Source of the DNA: Paenibacillus pabuli NBRC 13638
Lineage (GTDB): Bacteria > Bacillota > Bacilli > Paenibacillales > Paenibacillaceae
Assembly: GCF_001514495.1 (NCBI RefSeq)
Contig: NZ_BCNM01000012.1
Coordinates: forward strand, 62,001-126,000
DNA: 64,000 nt
Direction of reading: 5' to 3'
The stretch's first letter is position 1; every line of letters begins with the position of its first letter. Below, piece by piece: positions 50,487-59,453 of the stretch. The notes beneath the pieces are model-generated. The model ran no database searches, was not told the origin of the DNA, and was given only the letters and a program-made list of their open reading frames with translations. The position numbers and the translations under genes were made by a program.

Positions 50487-51296
50487 ATGAGACGGATTGG
50501 ACAAGGAAGAACGGCTGAGATTTATGAGTACCCATCGAATCAGATTATGAAGTTATACCATGCGGATTTTCCAGCCGAAGCTGTCCAGAATGAGTTTCGA
50601 ATTACCAAGGCCGTATTTCAAAAGGGTTTACTTGTGCCACAGGCAAGGGTATTCATGGATGATGAACCCCGAAAAGGGATCATATTTGAACGGATTGAAG
50701 GTAACACGATGTTAGCTCTCATGATTCAGGAACCCGGGCTGATCGAAGAACTATCCCGTCAAATGGCAGTCTGTCATCATAGCCTTCACGCCCAGCAGGA
50801 TGATGAAGGAATACTCCCCACACAAAAGCAGATTCTTACTGGAGCCATTCATAACACCTCTCTACTGTCGGAAGAGGAGAAGACGAAGGTTATCCATTAT
50901 ATGGCGTGTCTTCCAGAGCGAAAGCAAATTTGTCACGGTGACTTTCATCCTGATAACGTTATGTTAAATGAAACAAGAGATCAATATTGGGTTATAGACT
51001 GGATGACAGGCATGTCAGGTGATCCGGCGGGTGATGTGGCCCGCAGCTGGGTAATATTAATGAGCGGCACGTTGCCAGCGGATACGGACCCGACTGTTCA
51101 TAGGGGATTTGAATTGGCCCGAAATATAATGCTGGATCATTATATCCAGCATTACATACAGATTTCCGGGATATCCCGTCAGGAGTTGGAAGCCTGGATA
51201 CTACCGGTTGCTGCTGCACGTCTGGACGAGAGGTTACCTGCAGGGGAAGCGGATCAATTAATCAAGCTTGTGCAGGATCGTATTCGTCTGCTGTAA
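50487..51296 (+). CDS. APH-type phosphotransferase (aminoglycoside kinase-like)
   Basis: A 269-aa protein-kinase-like enzyme: RIGQGRTAEIYEYPSNQIMK is the nucleotide loop with Lys, GIIFERIEGNTM the hinge, HGDFHPDN (residues 150-157) the catalytic loop and WVIDWMTG the metal-binding Asp. It belongs to the broad APH/choline kinase group; the substrate is unknown and antibiotic resistance should not be assumed. It is the first gene of a six-gene unit; its TAA (51294-51296) directly abuts the next ATG. Confidence 0.88.
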   Translation: MRRIGQGRTAEIYEYPSNQIMKLYHADFPAEAVQNEFRITKAVFQKGLLVPQARVFMDDEPRKGIIFERIEGNTMLALMIQEPGLIEELSRQMAVCHHSLHAQQDDEGILPTQKQILTGAIHNTSLLSEEEKTKVIHYMACLPERKQICHGDFHPDNVMLNETRDQYWVIDWMTGMSGDPAGDVARSWVILMSGTLPADTDPTVHRGFELARNIMLDHYIQHYIQISGISRQELEAWILPVAAARLDERLPAGEADQLIKLVQDRIRLL

Positions 51297-53660
51297 ATGA
51301 CATATTTTTGCTTAACCAACAAGGATAACGAGGTGAAGAGATTAATGCTGCACTCATTAAAGGCCATTCAATCATACAAGTCAGGCCATCTCAAGGAGGC
51401 AGAGCAGCCTCTTTGGCTGCAGCTGCTGACAGCTGCGGAGCAGCCGAATATTAATCTGGAGCGAATTCACTCCATAGCAGAGCTGGAAGGCACGAATCCG
51501 GTACTGGATTACGTAGAACGCACACTTCACGTGCTGGAGCAGCTTCCAGTTTCTTTTTGGGTGCGAGAAATTCTGGAGGATGTGCTGATCTGGTCGGAAA
51601 CGGCAAAGGCGGGATCATTGAAACAGCGGCGAATATGGCAGAAACAGGGAGTAAACCTGTTTGTGCACAATGTGGGTTCAGCACAGCTATACAACATGTA
51701 TGGAAGGGTTGGGAATTTACATGGCAATCAAGTCAAACATGACGAGATTGACGAGATCAATTCATCTCAATCGGAATCTCTTAGCGATTTTCCAAGTGAG
51801 CAATCCAGTTCAATTTTTGTTAGTAGACAAACTGCGCACACGGCATATGGATCACTCACACCTCGGCAAGAGATCATTGGTACCCTTATTGCCACACACG
51901 GACTTATCGGTCAGTACATAAGAGGAGAAATCCCATTTGCTGAAAATGCCCCACTGTATTCGTTTATAACCCATGGATGGCTGACCGCAGGTGAATTACA
52001 GGCTATCCTGATGGCACTGAATGAATGCATCATTGCAGGCGTTGATCCTGCGCTGTGGAATCAGGTTCAAGCTGAAGTGCAGCGTATTGTGGGCTGGATC
52101 ATCACAGAACCGAATCATACGGACTGGAATGTAAAAGAACGGCTTTCCCGTTTGCGGAGTTCGTCCATTCGTCAAGGAGAAGCGCTGGATGAAGCATATA
52201 CCAAACTTCAAGCCGAGCTTGAGGTGGATAAGGCTCTCGGTCCTCTGGCTCACCGGACGTTATGGTATGTGGAGTCAGCGATGCACGATTTTTCGTTGCA
52301 GGAGATGGTTAAGATTTTCCTGTTTACACTGAATAGCGAAGCAATGACGCAAGCTGTTGATGATTCGATGGCGGAGATCACAGGCAGAGTAACCGCAGAA
52401 GCGGACCAGAATTCGACTTCACAGGAGCAACATTTGGATGTGGTAAGGCACATCAGCTTTGAACTATTAATGAACACGATGTATTACGATTACAAGGGTG
52501 TCAAGAAACTGAATATTTACAAGAAACGAATGATTGAAAAGTATTTGGAGCAATATTCATGGGAGCAGATTGAAGCAGGTGAGACGATCATTTACCCCCA
52601 TCTGACACATCGGATTGAACGGCATCCCGATTTGCAGGATACGGTATTTGTGACATTTGAATTTTCCCCGGCGGCGGAGAAGCTGATTGCGTTCTGTATT
52701 GAGGCCGAAAAGTCTCCGTTATACGAGAAGGCTGTGCTGTTGTTATTTGACCTGTTTGGATTGCGCCGGGATGCCTATGATCGGTTTCATAATGAAGAGA
52801 CGTATCTGGCCGATATGAACAGTTCAGGTGACTACAAAAAAGTGCTGCTGGATTATATGGTTGGCAAACGTGTGCTGGATATCGGTCCCGGTGGCGGGAT
52901 CCTGCTCGATCTGATTGAACAGGAACGACCTGAAATGGAGCCGATTGGCATTGATATCTCAGCAAATGTCATTGAGGCGCTGGAGCGCAAAAAGCAGCGG
53001 GAGGCACATCGCTGGCAAGTATTGAAGGGAGATGCTCTCCAACTGGATCAGTACGTACAGCCAGGCACAGTCGATACGGTTATTTTTTCATCCATTCTGC
53101 ATGAACTGTATTCGTATATTGAACATGACGGAAGGAGGTTTAACAGCGATACGGTCGTTGCTGCGCTAAGAAGTTCATTTAACGTGCTGTCCCCAGGAGG
53201 CCGAATTCTGATCCGGGATGGCATTATGACCGAACCCGAAGCACAGAAACGCCGAATTCGTTTCCTTGAACCGGATGGGATGCTTTGGCTGGAGCGGTAC
53301 GTACAGGATTTCCAGGGACGCAGCATCGAATTCGAGCGGATCTCCGAGAATGAGGCGGTGCTGGGTATCAATGATGCAATGGAATTTCTGTACACCTATA
53401 CCTGGGGCGAAGAAGCATATGTACATGAGATTCAGGAGCAATTCGGCATATTTACCCCGTCGGCTTATAAGGACTGTATTCGCGAAGCGCTGGGAGATGA
53501 AGCCGAGATTTTAACGTTCCGGCACTTTCTTCAGGAAGGATATTCGGAGGCGCTTGGAGAACGAATTATATTTATGGAGGAACATGGTCAACCTGCACCT
53601 TTGCCAGACAGCACCTGCCTGATTGTAATTGAAAAGAAGAAAGGAATGGCGGACAGATGA
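51297..53660 (+). CDS. Large protein with C-terminal class I methyltransferase domain
   Basis: A 787-aa protein. The C-terminal third has a SAM-dependent methyltransferase: VLDIGPGGGILLDLIEQ (motif I, from residue 526), PIGIDISANVIEAL (motif II acidic), TVIFSSILHELYSY (motif IV) and LSPGGRILIRDG. The N-terminal 500 residues are mainly helical, with a Ser/Gln-rich low-complexity stretch (about 150-180) and no motif I know. It directly follows the kinase gene and overlaps the phosphatase gene by four bases (53657-53660), so the products are likely stoichiometric partners. The methyl acceptor is unknown. Confidence 0.8.
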   Translation: MTYFCLTNKDNEVKRLMLHSLKAIQSYKSGHLKEAEQPLWLQLLTAAEQPNINLERIHSIAELEGTNPVLDYVERTLHVLEQLPVSFWVREILEDVLIWSETAKAGSLKQRRIWQKQGVNLFVHNVGSAQLYNMYGRVGNLHGNQVKHDEIDEINSSQSESLSDFPSEQSSSIFVSRQTAHTAYGSLTPRQEIIGTLIATHGLIGQYIRGEIPFAENAPLYSFITHGWLTAGELQAILMALNECIIAGVDPALWNQVQAEVQRIVGWIITEPNHTDWNVKERLSRLRSSSIRQGEALDEAYTKLQAELEVDKALGPLAHRTLWYVESAMHDFSLQEMVKIFLFTLNSEAMTQAVDDSMAEITGRVTAEADQNSTSQEQHLDVVRHISFELLMNTMYYDYKGVKKLNIYKKRMIEKYLEQYSWEQIEAGETIIYPHLTHRIERHPDLQDTVFVTFEFSPAAEKLIAFCIEAEKSPLYEKAVLLLFDLFGLRRDAYDRFHNEETYLADMNSSGDYKKVLLDYMVGKRVLDIGPGGGILLDLIEQERPEMEPIGIDISANVIEALERKKQREAHRWQVLKGDALQLDQYVQPGTVDTVIFSSILHELYSYIEHDGRRFNSDTVVAALRSSFNVLSPGGRILIRDGIMTEPEAQKRRIRFLEPDGMLWLERYVQDFQGRSIEFERISENEAVLGINDAMEFLYTYTWGEEAYVHEIQEQFGIFTPSAYKDCIREALGDEAEILTFRHFLQEGYSEALGERIIFMEEHGQPAPLPDSTCLIVIEKKKGMADR

Positions 53661-54244
53661 CGAATGAAGCCAACACGGCTTTATACTTTGTAAGACATGC
53701 AGAGTCTGAGTACATGGAAGGGCAGGAACGCGAGCGAGGCCTGACGGAACAAGGCAAAAGGGATGCAGCGACCGTTGCGGGTTTGCTCCACCGGGAGCAG
53801 ATCCATTGGTTTTATTCCAGTCCCTACAGAAGGGCTGTGGATACCATTCATGGATTGGCCGAAGTATCCGGCGGCATGGTGGTCACTGAAGAAGACCTGC
53901 GTGAGCGCGAGCTGTCAGGTCCTGAAGTGAAGCATGAACATTTTCGGGAAGCCAAACAAAGGCTTTATGATGATCCGGCGTTTGCTTATACAGGTGGTGA
54001 ATCCGGTGAAGTCGCTGGGGCCCGGGCAATCGCTGTTATACAGCGAATCCTGGATAGGCATCCTGGTCAAAAAATAGTGATTGGCACGCATGGAGATATC
54101 ATGACTCTGATTTTTAATTATTATGATCCTTCCTATGGTTATGACTTCTGGGCAAATACAACGATGCCGGACATCTACAAGCTGGAGTTTGATCGTGATG
54201 GTAGGCTGGTTCAGGTAACACGACTGTGGGAAGAACGGGTTTAG
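53657..54244 (+). CDS. Histidine phosphatase family protein (phosphoglycerate mutase-like)
   Basis: A 195-aa phosphatase: LYFVRHAESEYMEGQERERG with the phospho-acceptor His14, GLTEQGKRDA, FYSSPYRRAVDT, LRERELSG with the catalytic Glu, and VIGTHGDIMTL with the second His. All active-site residues are present. Size and motifs match GpmB/PhoE-like phosphatases; the substrate is open. Its ATG lies within the end of the methyltransferase gene, so it is translationally coupled. Within the cassette it could reverse or complete the action of the kinase (inference). Confidence 0.9.
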   Translation: MTNEANTALYFVRHAESEYMEGQERERGLTEQGKRDAATVAGLLHREQIHWFYSSPYRRAVDTIHGLAEVSGGMVVTEEDLRERELSGPEVKHEHFREAKQRLYDDPAFAYTGGESGEVAGARAIAVIQRILDRHPGQKIVIGTHGDIMTLIFNYYDPSYGYDFWANTTMPDIYKLEFDRDGRLVQVTRLWEERV

Positions 54245-54284
54245 TTTCTATATGTCACACGTTCAGCAACGATAGGAGGCGATC

Positions 54285-55235
54285 ATGTTGAACCTCAAGT
54301 TGATAGGGTCTGTTTTGGAGCAACAAATCCGTTTTAATGACAATAAAAGTTTATTCTATGATCGGGGAAAGTCTGCACTAGGGCCATCTCCGCGAACGTT
54401 GTGCTGGCTATTGGAATATCGCGCTCGAATGATAAAAGTATTAGAACGTATCTTTGCAGATGGATTATTGAATCATTTTACAAATAAACTAGCAGAGCAA
54501 GGAATCCGACATTTTATCCAAGTGAATCAGTTTATGCAGTTTACAAGCAAAGACAAGCTGGAATTGGCAGGATTATATAAAGACCAATTTATGCGAATCT
54601 GGTCTCTTTTGAAGAATGAGGGGGCAGGGGAAGAGGTAGTACAGCAATTTTTCCATAAGCATTATCAACAGTTAAGAACATTTCTAATACAGACCAACGG
54701 TGAGGAATTGTTTAAGAAATATACGATGGACCCACATCTGTTCTGGGTGCCTTGTGAGCAGTATTCGGCGAATCTTCAGGTAGCCTGGCTCGGTTTGGAT
54801 GTAGAGCATCTGGATCCGCCTGTGCTGGATCTTGGCTGCGGTCCGAAGGCCAATTTGGTCCGGTTTTTACGTGGAAAGAAGATAGAAGCTTATGGGATGG
54901 ACAGAGAAGTGGAAGAATTAGAAAATCAGCCGTTCTTGCGACGTATGGGCTGGATGGAAGCTTCATTTGAAAAGGATCAGTGGGGGACGATAATCTCCCA
55001 TTTGGCATTCTCCAACCATTTTACACATCATCATCTCAAGTCAGACGGTGAACCGGAAGCATACGCCCAGAAATATATGGAACTGTTAATGGCGCTAAAG
55101 CCAGGAGGTTCATTCTTCTATGCGCCGAGCGTTCCTTTCATAGAGTCGTTCGTAGATCAACTTCCCCAGTACTTTGTACGTCGAACCCGGGTAACAGGAA
55201 CACAGCAAATGACGCAGATTACACGGCTGTACTAG
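54285..55235 (+). CDS. Class I methyltransferase-like protein
   Basis: A 316-aa protein: an N-terminal helical region of about 170 residues and a C-terminal Rossmann methyltransferase with PPVLDLGCGPKANLVRFLRG (motif I from residue 180), AYGMDREVEE (motif II) and ALKPGGSFFYAPS (motif V region). AGGAGG lies six bases before ATG 54285. It lies 40 bases after the phosphatase gene and 21 before the exonuclease gene. Substrate unknown; it is the second methyltransferase of the cassette and not obviously a duplicate of the first. Confidence 0.8.
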   Translation: MLNLKLIGSVLEQQIRFNDNKSLFYDRGKSALGPSPRTLCWLLEYRARMIKVLERIFADGLLNHFTNKLAEQGIRHFIQVNQFMQFTSKDKLELAGLYKDQFMRIWSLLKNEGAGEEVVQQFFHKHYQQLRTFLIQTNGEELFKKYTMDPHLFWVPCEQYSANLQVAWLGLDVEHLDPPVLDLGCGPKANLVRFLRGKKIEAYGMDREVEELENQPFLRRMGWMEASFEKDQWGTIISHLAFSNHFTHHHLKSDGEPEAYAQKYMELLMALKPGGSFFYAPSVPFIESFVDQLPQYFVRRTRVTGTQQMTQITRLY

Positions 55236-55256
55236 ATGAAAGGGGGAAAACGACGA

Positions 55257-55949
55257 ATGAAGATTACGTTTAGGCCGGATACATACATTGTTGAAGAGCT
55301 GAAAGTTCCTCACTTGCACGGTAGAACGTATTGCATATTTGATCTTGAAGGCACAGGGATTAATCCGGCAGAGGAAAGTATAACCCAATTTGGTGCGATG
55401 TATTACAATAGAGGAGAACCATTTGATTCATCTTTTTCATCACTTGTACGTGCTCTTAAACCGATTCCGGAAGCAGTCGCGAAGTTAACGGGCATTTCGA
55501 ATGAAGATATGGTGGAGGCTCCTTCGTTCGCGAAAACATATCATGCTTTCCTGGATTTCATCGGTGATAAGGTACTAGTAACGCAGGCGGGTTATGAGTA
55601 TGATTTGCCCATGTTGAAACGCCACTGTGAGATGTATGGGCTACCGATGTTTACCAATCCGGTTTTGGATACAAAAGCGATGTTTACATATATTCATCCT
55701 GAAATTTCCGAGGTTATCTCTACCGATTTCCTGATCAGGTATTACGACCTGAACACAGACGGAATTCACAGACACAATGCTTTGGCCGATTGTAGTGTGA
55801 TTGCGCGTATTTTTGAACATGTCCTGAATGAATATCAGGCTCTTGCATTGGATCATTTTACGGTGGATGGGGAACGTGAGATGAAGCGTTTTGTGATTCC
55901 CGAGATGTATTTGAAACCACCGATTGGAGGAGGGAAGCCAGATGAGTAG
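55257..55949 (+). CDS. DEDDh 3'-5' exonuclease (DnaQ/PolC epsilon-like)
   Basis: A 230-aa protein with a complete DEDDh exonuclease core: YCIFDLEGTGINP (Asp29, Glu31), VTQAGYEYDLPMLKRHC (Asp) and HRHNALADCSVIARIF (His and last Asp). It would degrade single-stranded DNA or RNA from the 3' end. A short C-terminal extension (GEREMKRFVIPEMYLKPP) is unusual. ATG 55257 is preferred because AAAGGGGG lies about nine bases upstream; ATG 55236 immediately follows the previous stop. It overlaps the next gene by eight bases. Confidence 0.88.
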   Translation: MKITFRPDTYIVEELKVPHLHGRTYCIFDLEGTGINPAEESITQFGAMYYNRGEPFDSSFSSLVRALKPIPEAVAKLTGISNEDMVEAPSFAKTYHAFLDFIGDKVLVTQAGYEYDLPMLKRHCEMYGLPMFTNPVLDTKAMFTYIHPEISEVISTDFLIRYYDLNTDGIHRHNALADCSVIARIFEHVLNEYQALALDHFTVDGEREMKRFVIPEMYLKPPIGGGKPDE

Positions 55950-56316
55950 AGTGGATGCGGATAAACTCCTGGCGGATTTGAATGAGGGGCTGATTCTTAG
56001 TCAGCAGACATTCGAAGGACTGGATGTGGAAGCCTATCTGGATCAACGGGATGCTTCCGAATTTGCTGATGAGTGGATACAGGCATATGATCGTTTTGCT
56101 CTGCGATCTGAGATAGTGAATGAAGAAGTGCTTCGTGCATGCAGGGAACGTGCTTTCAAACGAACCTTAGCACTTACGGGTAATCCGGAACTGGCGGGAT
56201 ATGTCAGTGATGATATCGGTTTGATTGGTGCGGCTCTGTTACAGGACGGAATTCAGGATTTCTTTGTTGAGCAGTTGCTTGAATGCTATCGAGAAGGTAC
56301 ATTGCCCCTGCGTTAA
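55942..56316 (+). CDS. Small acidic hypothetical protein, last gene of the cassette
   Basis: A 124-aa acidic, largely helical protein: MSRVDADKLLADLNEGLIL, YDRFALRSEIVNEEVLRACRERAFKRTLAL and a C-terminal DDIGLIGAALLQDGIQDFFVEQLLECYREG. No known motif. GGAGGAGGG, in the end of the exonuclease gene, is the ribosome site; the eight-base overlap implies coupling. It might be an accessory or immunity-like subunit for its neighbour, but nothing in the sequence proves that. Confidence 0.7.
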   Translation: MSRVDADKLLADLNEGLILSQQTFEGLDVEAYLDQRDASEFADEWIQAYDRFALRSEIVNEEVLRACRERAFKRTLALTGNPELAGYVSDDIGLIGAALLQDGIQDFFVEQLLECYREGTLPLR

Positions 56317-56326
56317 GCGGGGGCAA
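56302..56326 (+). other. Perfect hairpin spanning the stop codon of the cassette's last gene
   Basis: TTGCCCCTGC (56302-56311) pairs with GCGGGGGCAA (56317-56326) with one G-T; the 5-base loop contains the TAA stop. No T run follows (the next bases are A-rich), so this is not a standard terminator and may stabilise the mRNA end. Confidence 0.6.
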
Positions 56327-56432
56327 AACAAGAAAAAAACAAAGCAAGTGTATTCTGTTCGTTTGTATAAAAAAATAGCCTCGAATGTGTATTGTGGGTT
56401 TTACACCGCATAAGGTACAATTCATCTAAGCA

Positions 56433-56461
56433 TTGAGTGAGAATGATAATCATTATTTATA
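56433..56461 (+). promoter_or_regulatory. Fur box and promoter of the siderophore lipoprotein gene
   Basis: A Fur box at 56439-56457 matches GATAATGATAATCATTATC at 17 of 19 positions. It lies between TTGAGT (56433-56438) and TTTATA (56456-56461), 17 bases apart. Confidence 0.82.
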
Positions 56462-56512
56462 AAAAGCGTTCTCACCGATACAACAACAGATTACATAGGG
56501 GTGAAGGGTATC

Positions 56513-57517
56513 ATGGTAAGGTTCAGTAAAGGATTCAAAGGGTTGACGATCATACTGCTACTCATGGTTGTAGTTATAACGGGCTGTGGGGCAAACTCCG
56601 AATCAAAAGCAGAACAGGAGGCTCCTGTATCTGGGACCGCAGTTTCGGATGACAGTACATCTGAAACAACAGAAAAAGAAGCAGAGACGCGTGTCGTTCA
56701 GGATGAATTCGGTGATGTGACGATCCCGGTGCATCCGCAGCGTATTGCCGGTATCTATGTGGAAGATTATCTCAAGGCTCTTGATATCACACCTGTAGTA
56801 CAGTGGTATAATCCGATGTGGGGCGTGCAGGAATATCTGGATCTGGATGTGCCGAAGTTTGATACGACAGGGAGTATTGAAGTTTTGTTGCAATATGATC
56901 CGGATCTCATCATTGTGGATGGTGGAGTGGACATGGAGAAATATGAGATGTATTCCAAGGTGGCACCGACGTATCGCCTGCCAGAAGACATTTTACAGGA
57001 TTCCAATCAAATCTTGACGACCATTGCCGATGTTGTCGGTAAAACGGACAAGGGCAAAGAAGTCGCTGCGGCATTTGAGTCCAAGATTGCAGACGCGAAG
57101 ATGAAGCTTCAGAAAGCCGTCGGGGATGAGACCGTAGCGGTTGTCCGACTGAATATCAGCAATAATACATTGGCGTTGTTCGGTGTGAACAATCGATTTA
57201 CCGGTTTTATTTATTCGGAGCTTGGTCTAACGCCTCATCCATTGGTAGGCAACATGGAAGAATATCAGGAAGTCCTGTCTGAAGAGGCCTTTCCAGAACT
57301 TGATGCAGATCATATTATTGTATTTCCATCCAATGGAGAATGGTCCTCTCCCGAGAACAAGGAAGCTTTGAAGGTGCTGGATAGCAAGTTGTGGAAATCT
57401 CTCCCGGCTGTCAAAAACAATCAGGTCTATATGATGGAAAGGTCGTATTGGCAGTCAGGTGCGATTACGGCAAACTCAATGAAGATCGATGATCTCTTGC
57501 AAAAAATGACGCCATAA
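56513..57517 (+). CDS. Iron-siderophore substrate-binding lipoprotein (FeuA-like)
   Basis: A 334-aa lipoprotein: basic start VRFSKGFKG, hydrophobic core, lipobox VITGCG with Cys near residue 25, then a Ser/Glu-rich linker. The mature domain FGDVTIPVHPQRIAGIYVEDYLKALDI, YDPDLIIVDGG, YSKVAPTYRL and WKSLPAVKNNQVYMME is the class III binder typical for catecholate siderophores such as bacillibactin. Fur control at 56439. The Btr-like gene follows, as regulators do in Bacillus feu loci, but no FecCD permease or ATPase gene is present. ATG 56513 follows GAAGGG; GTG 56501 is an alternative. Confidence 0.9.
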   Translation: MVRFSKGFKGLTIILLLMVVVITGCGANSESKAEQEAPVSGTAVSDDSTSETTEKEAETRVVQDEFGDVTIPVHPQRIAGIYVEDYLKALDITPVVQWYNPMWGVQEYLDLDVPKFDTTGSIEVLLQYDPDLIIVDGGVDMEKYEMYSKVAPTYRLPEDILQDSNQILTTIADVVGKTDKGKEVAAAFESKIADAKMKLQKAVGDETVAVVRLNISNNTLALFGVNNRFTGFIYSELGLTPHPLVGNMEEYQEVLSEEAFPELDADHIIVFPSNGEWSSPENKEALKVLDSKLWKSLPAVKNNQVYMMERSYWQSGAITANSMKIDDLLQKMTP

Positions 57518-57530
57518 TCCTTTTCCATAA

Positions 57531-57569
57531 GAAAGTTCTCCCCTCAGGGTTGAAGAGCTTTCTTTTTTC
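57531..57569 (+). terminator. Terminator between lipoprotein and regulator genes
   Basis: GAAAGTTCT (57531-57539) pairs with AGAGCTTTC (57555-57563, one G-T), followed by six T. Confidence 0.85.
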
Positions 57570-57581
57570 GTTTACACTAAT

Positions 57582-57602
57582 GTAAATGATAACAATTCTC
57601 AA
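57582..57602 (+). promoter_or_regulatory. Weak Fur-box-like site before the Btr-like gene
   Basis: TGTAAATGATAACAATTCTCA matches the 19-base Fur consensus at 14 positions and lies 10 bases before ATG 57612. Confidence 0.5.
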
Positions 57603-57611
57603 TTAAGGAAG

Positions 57612-59273
57612 ATGAATATGTGTCCCACGATTGTACAATGGATTCCCAAGCCTTGGTTATGCATGCTTCAGCAACTGAAATACTTGGATTGTAGCCAACT
57701 CGACATCGCCAGCCGGCAGACATACAACATGACATCATCACACGCTTTTATCATAGTGACGGGGGGACATGGCTTAATCCACTCTGTGGACAATAGGGAC
57801 ATGCGTCTGGAAAAAGGGATGATTGTGTTTATTCCGGCTGGACTTTCCATTGTGATCGAAGGTTCTACTGAGTTGCAATATTACAGACTTGAACTGATGG
57901 TAGCTGAGGTGAAAGAAGATACGGCCAGCAGGTTGAGTATAACAGGTAAACCGGTGCATCAAGAGCCGCCAGCCTTTATATCAGATTCAGACCGATTACC
58001 TTTTATTGAACTGAATTATAGTCCATGGAGCTCCTGTCTGACATCATTGGAACAGATCATGCGTGGGCAGACTGCTCATGATTGGCTGGATCAATGGGAG
58101 ATACAACTGCGTTTCCAGGAATGGTTCCGAGTGCTGCTTCGGCAAAATGATCCCGAGATTAAATCGTCGGCTGACCGTGCCCGGCTTCAAAGCTCTATTC
58201 GTTATATTCGTGAGCATTATGATCAGCCGATAACGGTTGACGATCTGGCAGCGGAGGTCCGGCTTAGCAGATCCAGCTATACCCGACAATTCAAGAGGAT
58301 TACAGGCAAGCTTCCGCTAGATTATGTAAATGCTGTTCGACTGGAGCGTTCGAAACTGCTGTTACAGCTGACTGATGATCGTTTGCATGATATTGCGCAG
58401 AATGTGGGATTTAATAACGAATATTATTTCGGCCGCCGATTCAAGCAATATACAGGTGTTTCACCAGGGTTATATCGGCGCCATCATCGTCAAGAGGCAC
58501 GTGTGTTTGCTCCGTATCTGGAGGACTTTGTTCTTGCCCTGGGAATAAAGCCTATACTGCAAACCTCTCACCGTTCTTGGGGAAGACAGCAATATTTGGG
58601 TTTGGAAGATGTTCCTGAATTTGATGTTACTCAGCTGGACGCAAGGTTTAATGAGACAAATATACCTGAATTTATTATGCTGAATAACGGATACCAACGC
58701 TGGAATCTGGAGCGATTTGAGCAAGTAGCACCGACATTCTATATGGAACATCAGGGAGAGGAATGGCGTTCCATTTTGAAATCGACAGCGGATGTATTGG
58801 GGAAAGTGAATAGGGTGCAGAATGTAATCGATGCCTATGAGGATAAGGCCGTTGAAGCCAAAGGACAATTGGCACGTTATATGCGTGGACAAACCGTTGC
58901 TTTTTTGCGTATTTCGGCAACGGAAATTACGCTCTATGGGAATCAGTACGGTTATGTAGGGCCTGTATTGTATCAGGATCTGGGATTAACCCCGCATTTC
59001 CGTGTACAGCAATGGGCAAATCAAAGCCGAAGAATCAGCATTGGGCTGGAGCAGCTATGTCAGCTTGAGGCGGATCATCTCTTTATCACATTTGATACTA
59101 TGGATTCTGCCTATCCCGGAGAGGAACGGAAGCTCCTGGAGAGAGACGAGTGGAAACGGCTGCCTGCGGTAAAAAGCGGTCATGTATATGAGGTGGATTT
59201 TATGACCTGGATGAACTACGGTGTGATCTCCCACGGGAAAAAGATCGACGATATACTGCGGTTTATGGCTTGA
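57612..59273 (+). CDS. AraC regulator with fused siderophore-binding domain (Btr-like)
   Basis: A 553-aa cytoplasmic fusion: N-terminal cupin-like part (VTGGHGLIHSVDNRDMRLEKG, about residues 50-70), AraC double HTH (ITVDDLAAEVRLSRSSYTRQ and IAQNVGFNNEYYFGRRFKQ, about 210-295) and a FeuA-like domain without signal peptide (APYLEDFVLALGIKPILQ ... WKRLPAVKSGHVYEVDF). This is the architecture of Bacillus Btr, which senses the ferric siderophore in the cytoplasm and activates uptake genes. It lies behind the matching lipoprotein gene; both binding domains share motifs such as YLGLEDVPEFD / YLDLDVPKFD. Confidence 0.9.
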   Translation: MNMCPTIVQWIPKPWLCMLQQLKYLDCSQLDIASRQTYNMTSSHAFIIVTGGHGLIHSVDNRDMRLEKGMIVFIPAGLSIVIEGSTELQYYRLELMVAEVKEDTASRLSITGKPVHQEPPAFISDSDRLPFIELNYSPWSSCLTSLEQIMRGQTAHDWLDQWEIQLRFQEWFRVLLRQNDPEIKSSADRARLQSSIRYIREHYDQPITVDDLAAEVRLSRSSYTRQFKRITGKLPLDYVNAVRLERSKLLLQLTDDRLHDIAQNVGFNNEYYFGRRFKQYTGVSPGLYRRHHRQEARVFAPYLEDFVLALGIKPILQTSHRSWGRQQYLGLEDVPEFDVTQLDARFNETNIPEFIMLNNGYQRWNLERFEQVAPTFYMEHQGEEWRSILKSTADVLGKVNRVQNVIDAYEDKAVEAKGQLARYMRGQTVAFLRISATEITLYGNQYGYVGPVLYQDLGLTPHFRVQQWANQSRRISIGLEQLCQLEADHLFITFDTMDSAYPGEERKLLERDEWKRLPAVKSGHVYEVDFMTWMNYGVISHGKKIDDILRFMA

Positions 59274-59384
59274 AGGATGGATCACATTACCTGAAAAGGT
59301 ACCATTGGATGATGTCTGAGAAATATAATTTTATTTTTTGTTTACGTTTTCTCTTCAGTGGTAGCGTAATCCCTCCGCATGACA

Positions 59385-59416
59385 AAATCCCCCGGTAGAA
59401 CTCGGCCGGGGTGATT
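59385..59416. terminator. Bidirectional terminator
   Basis: AAATC and CCCCGG pair with CCGGGG and GATTT around a 10-base loop, between convergent genes at 59273 (+) and 59454 (-). Confidence 0.7.
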
Positions 59417-59453
59417 TGCTGTACGCTTCAAACTTTAATTTTACGATGATCCC

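Noticed and set aside
50487-51296. Aminoglycoside resistance gene
   Set aside because: The APH fold is shared by many kinases for other substrates; position in a six-gene metabolic-looking cassette does not support a resistance call.
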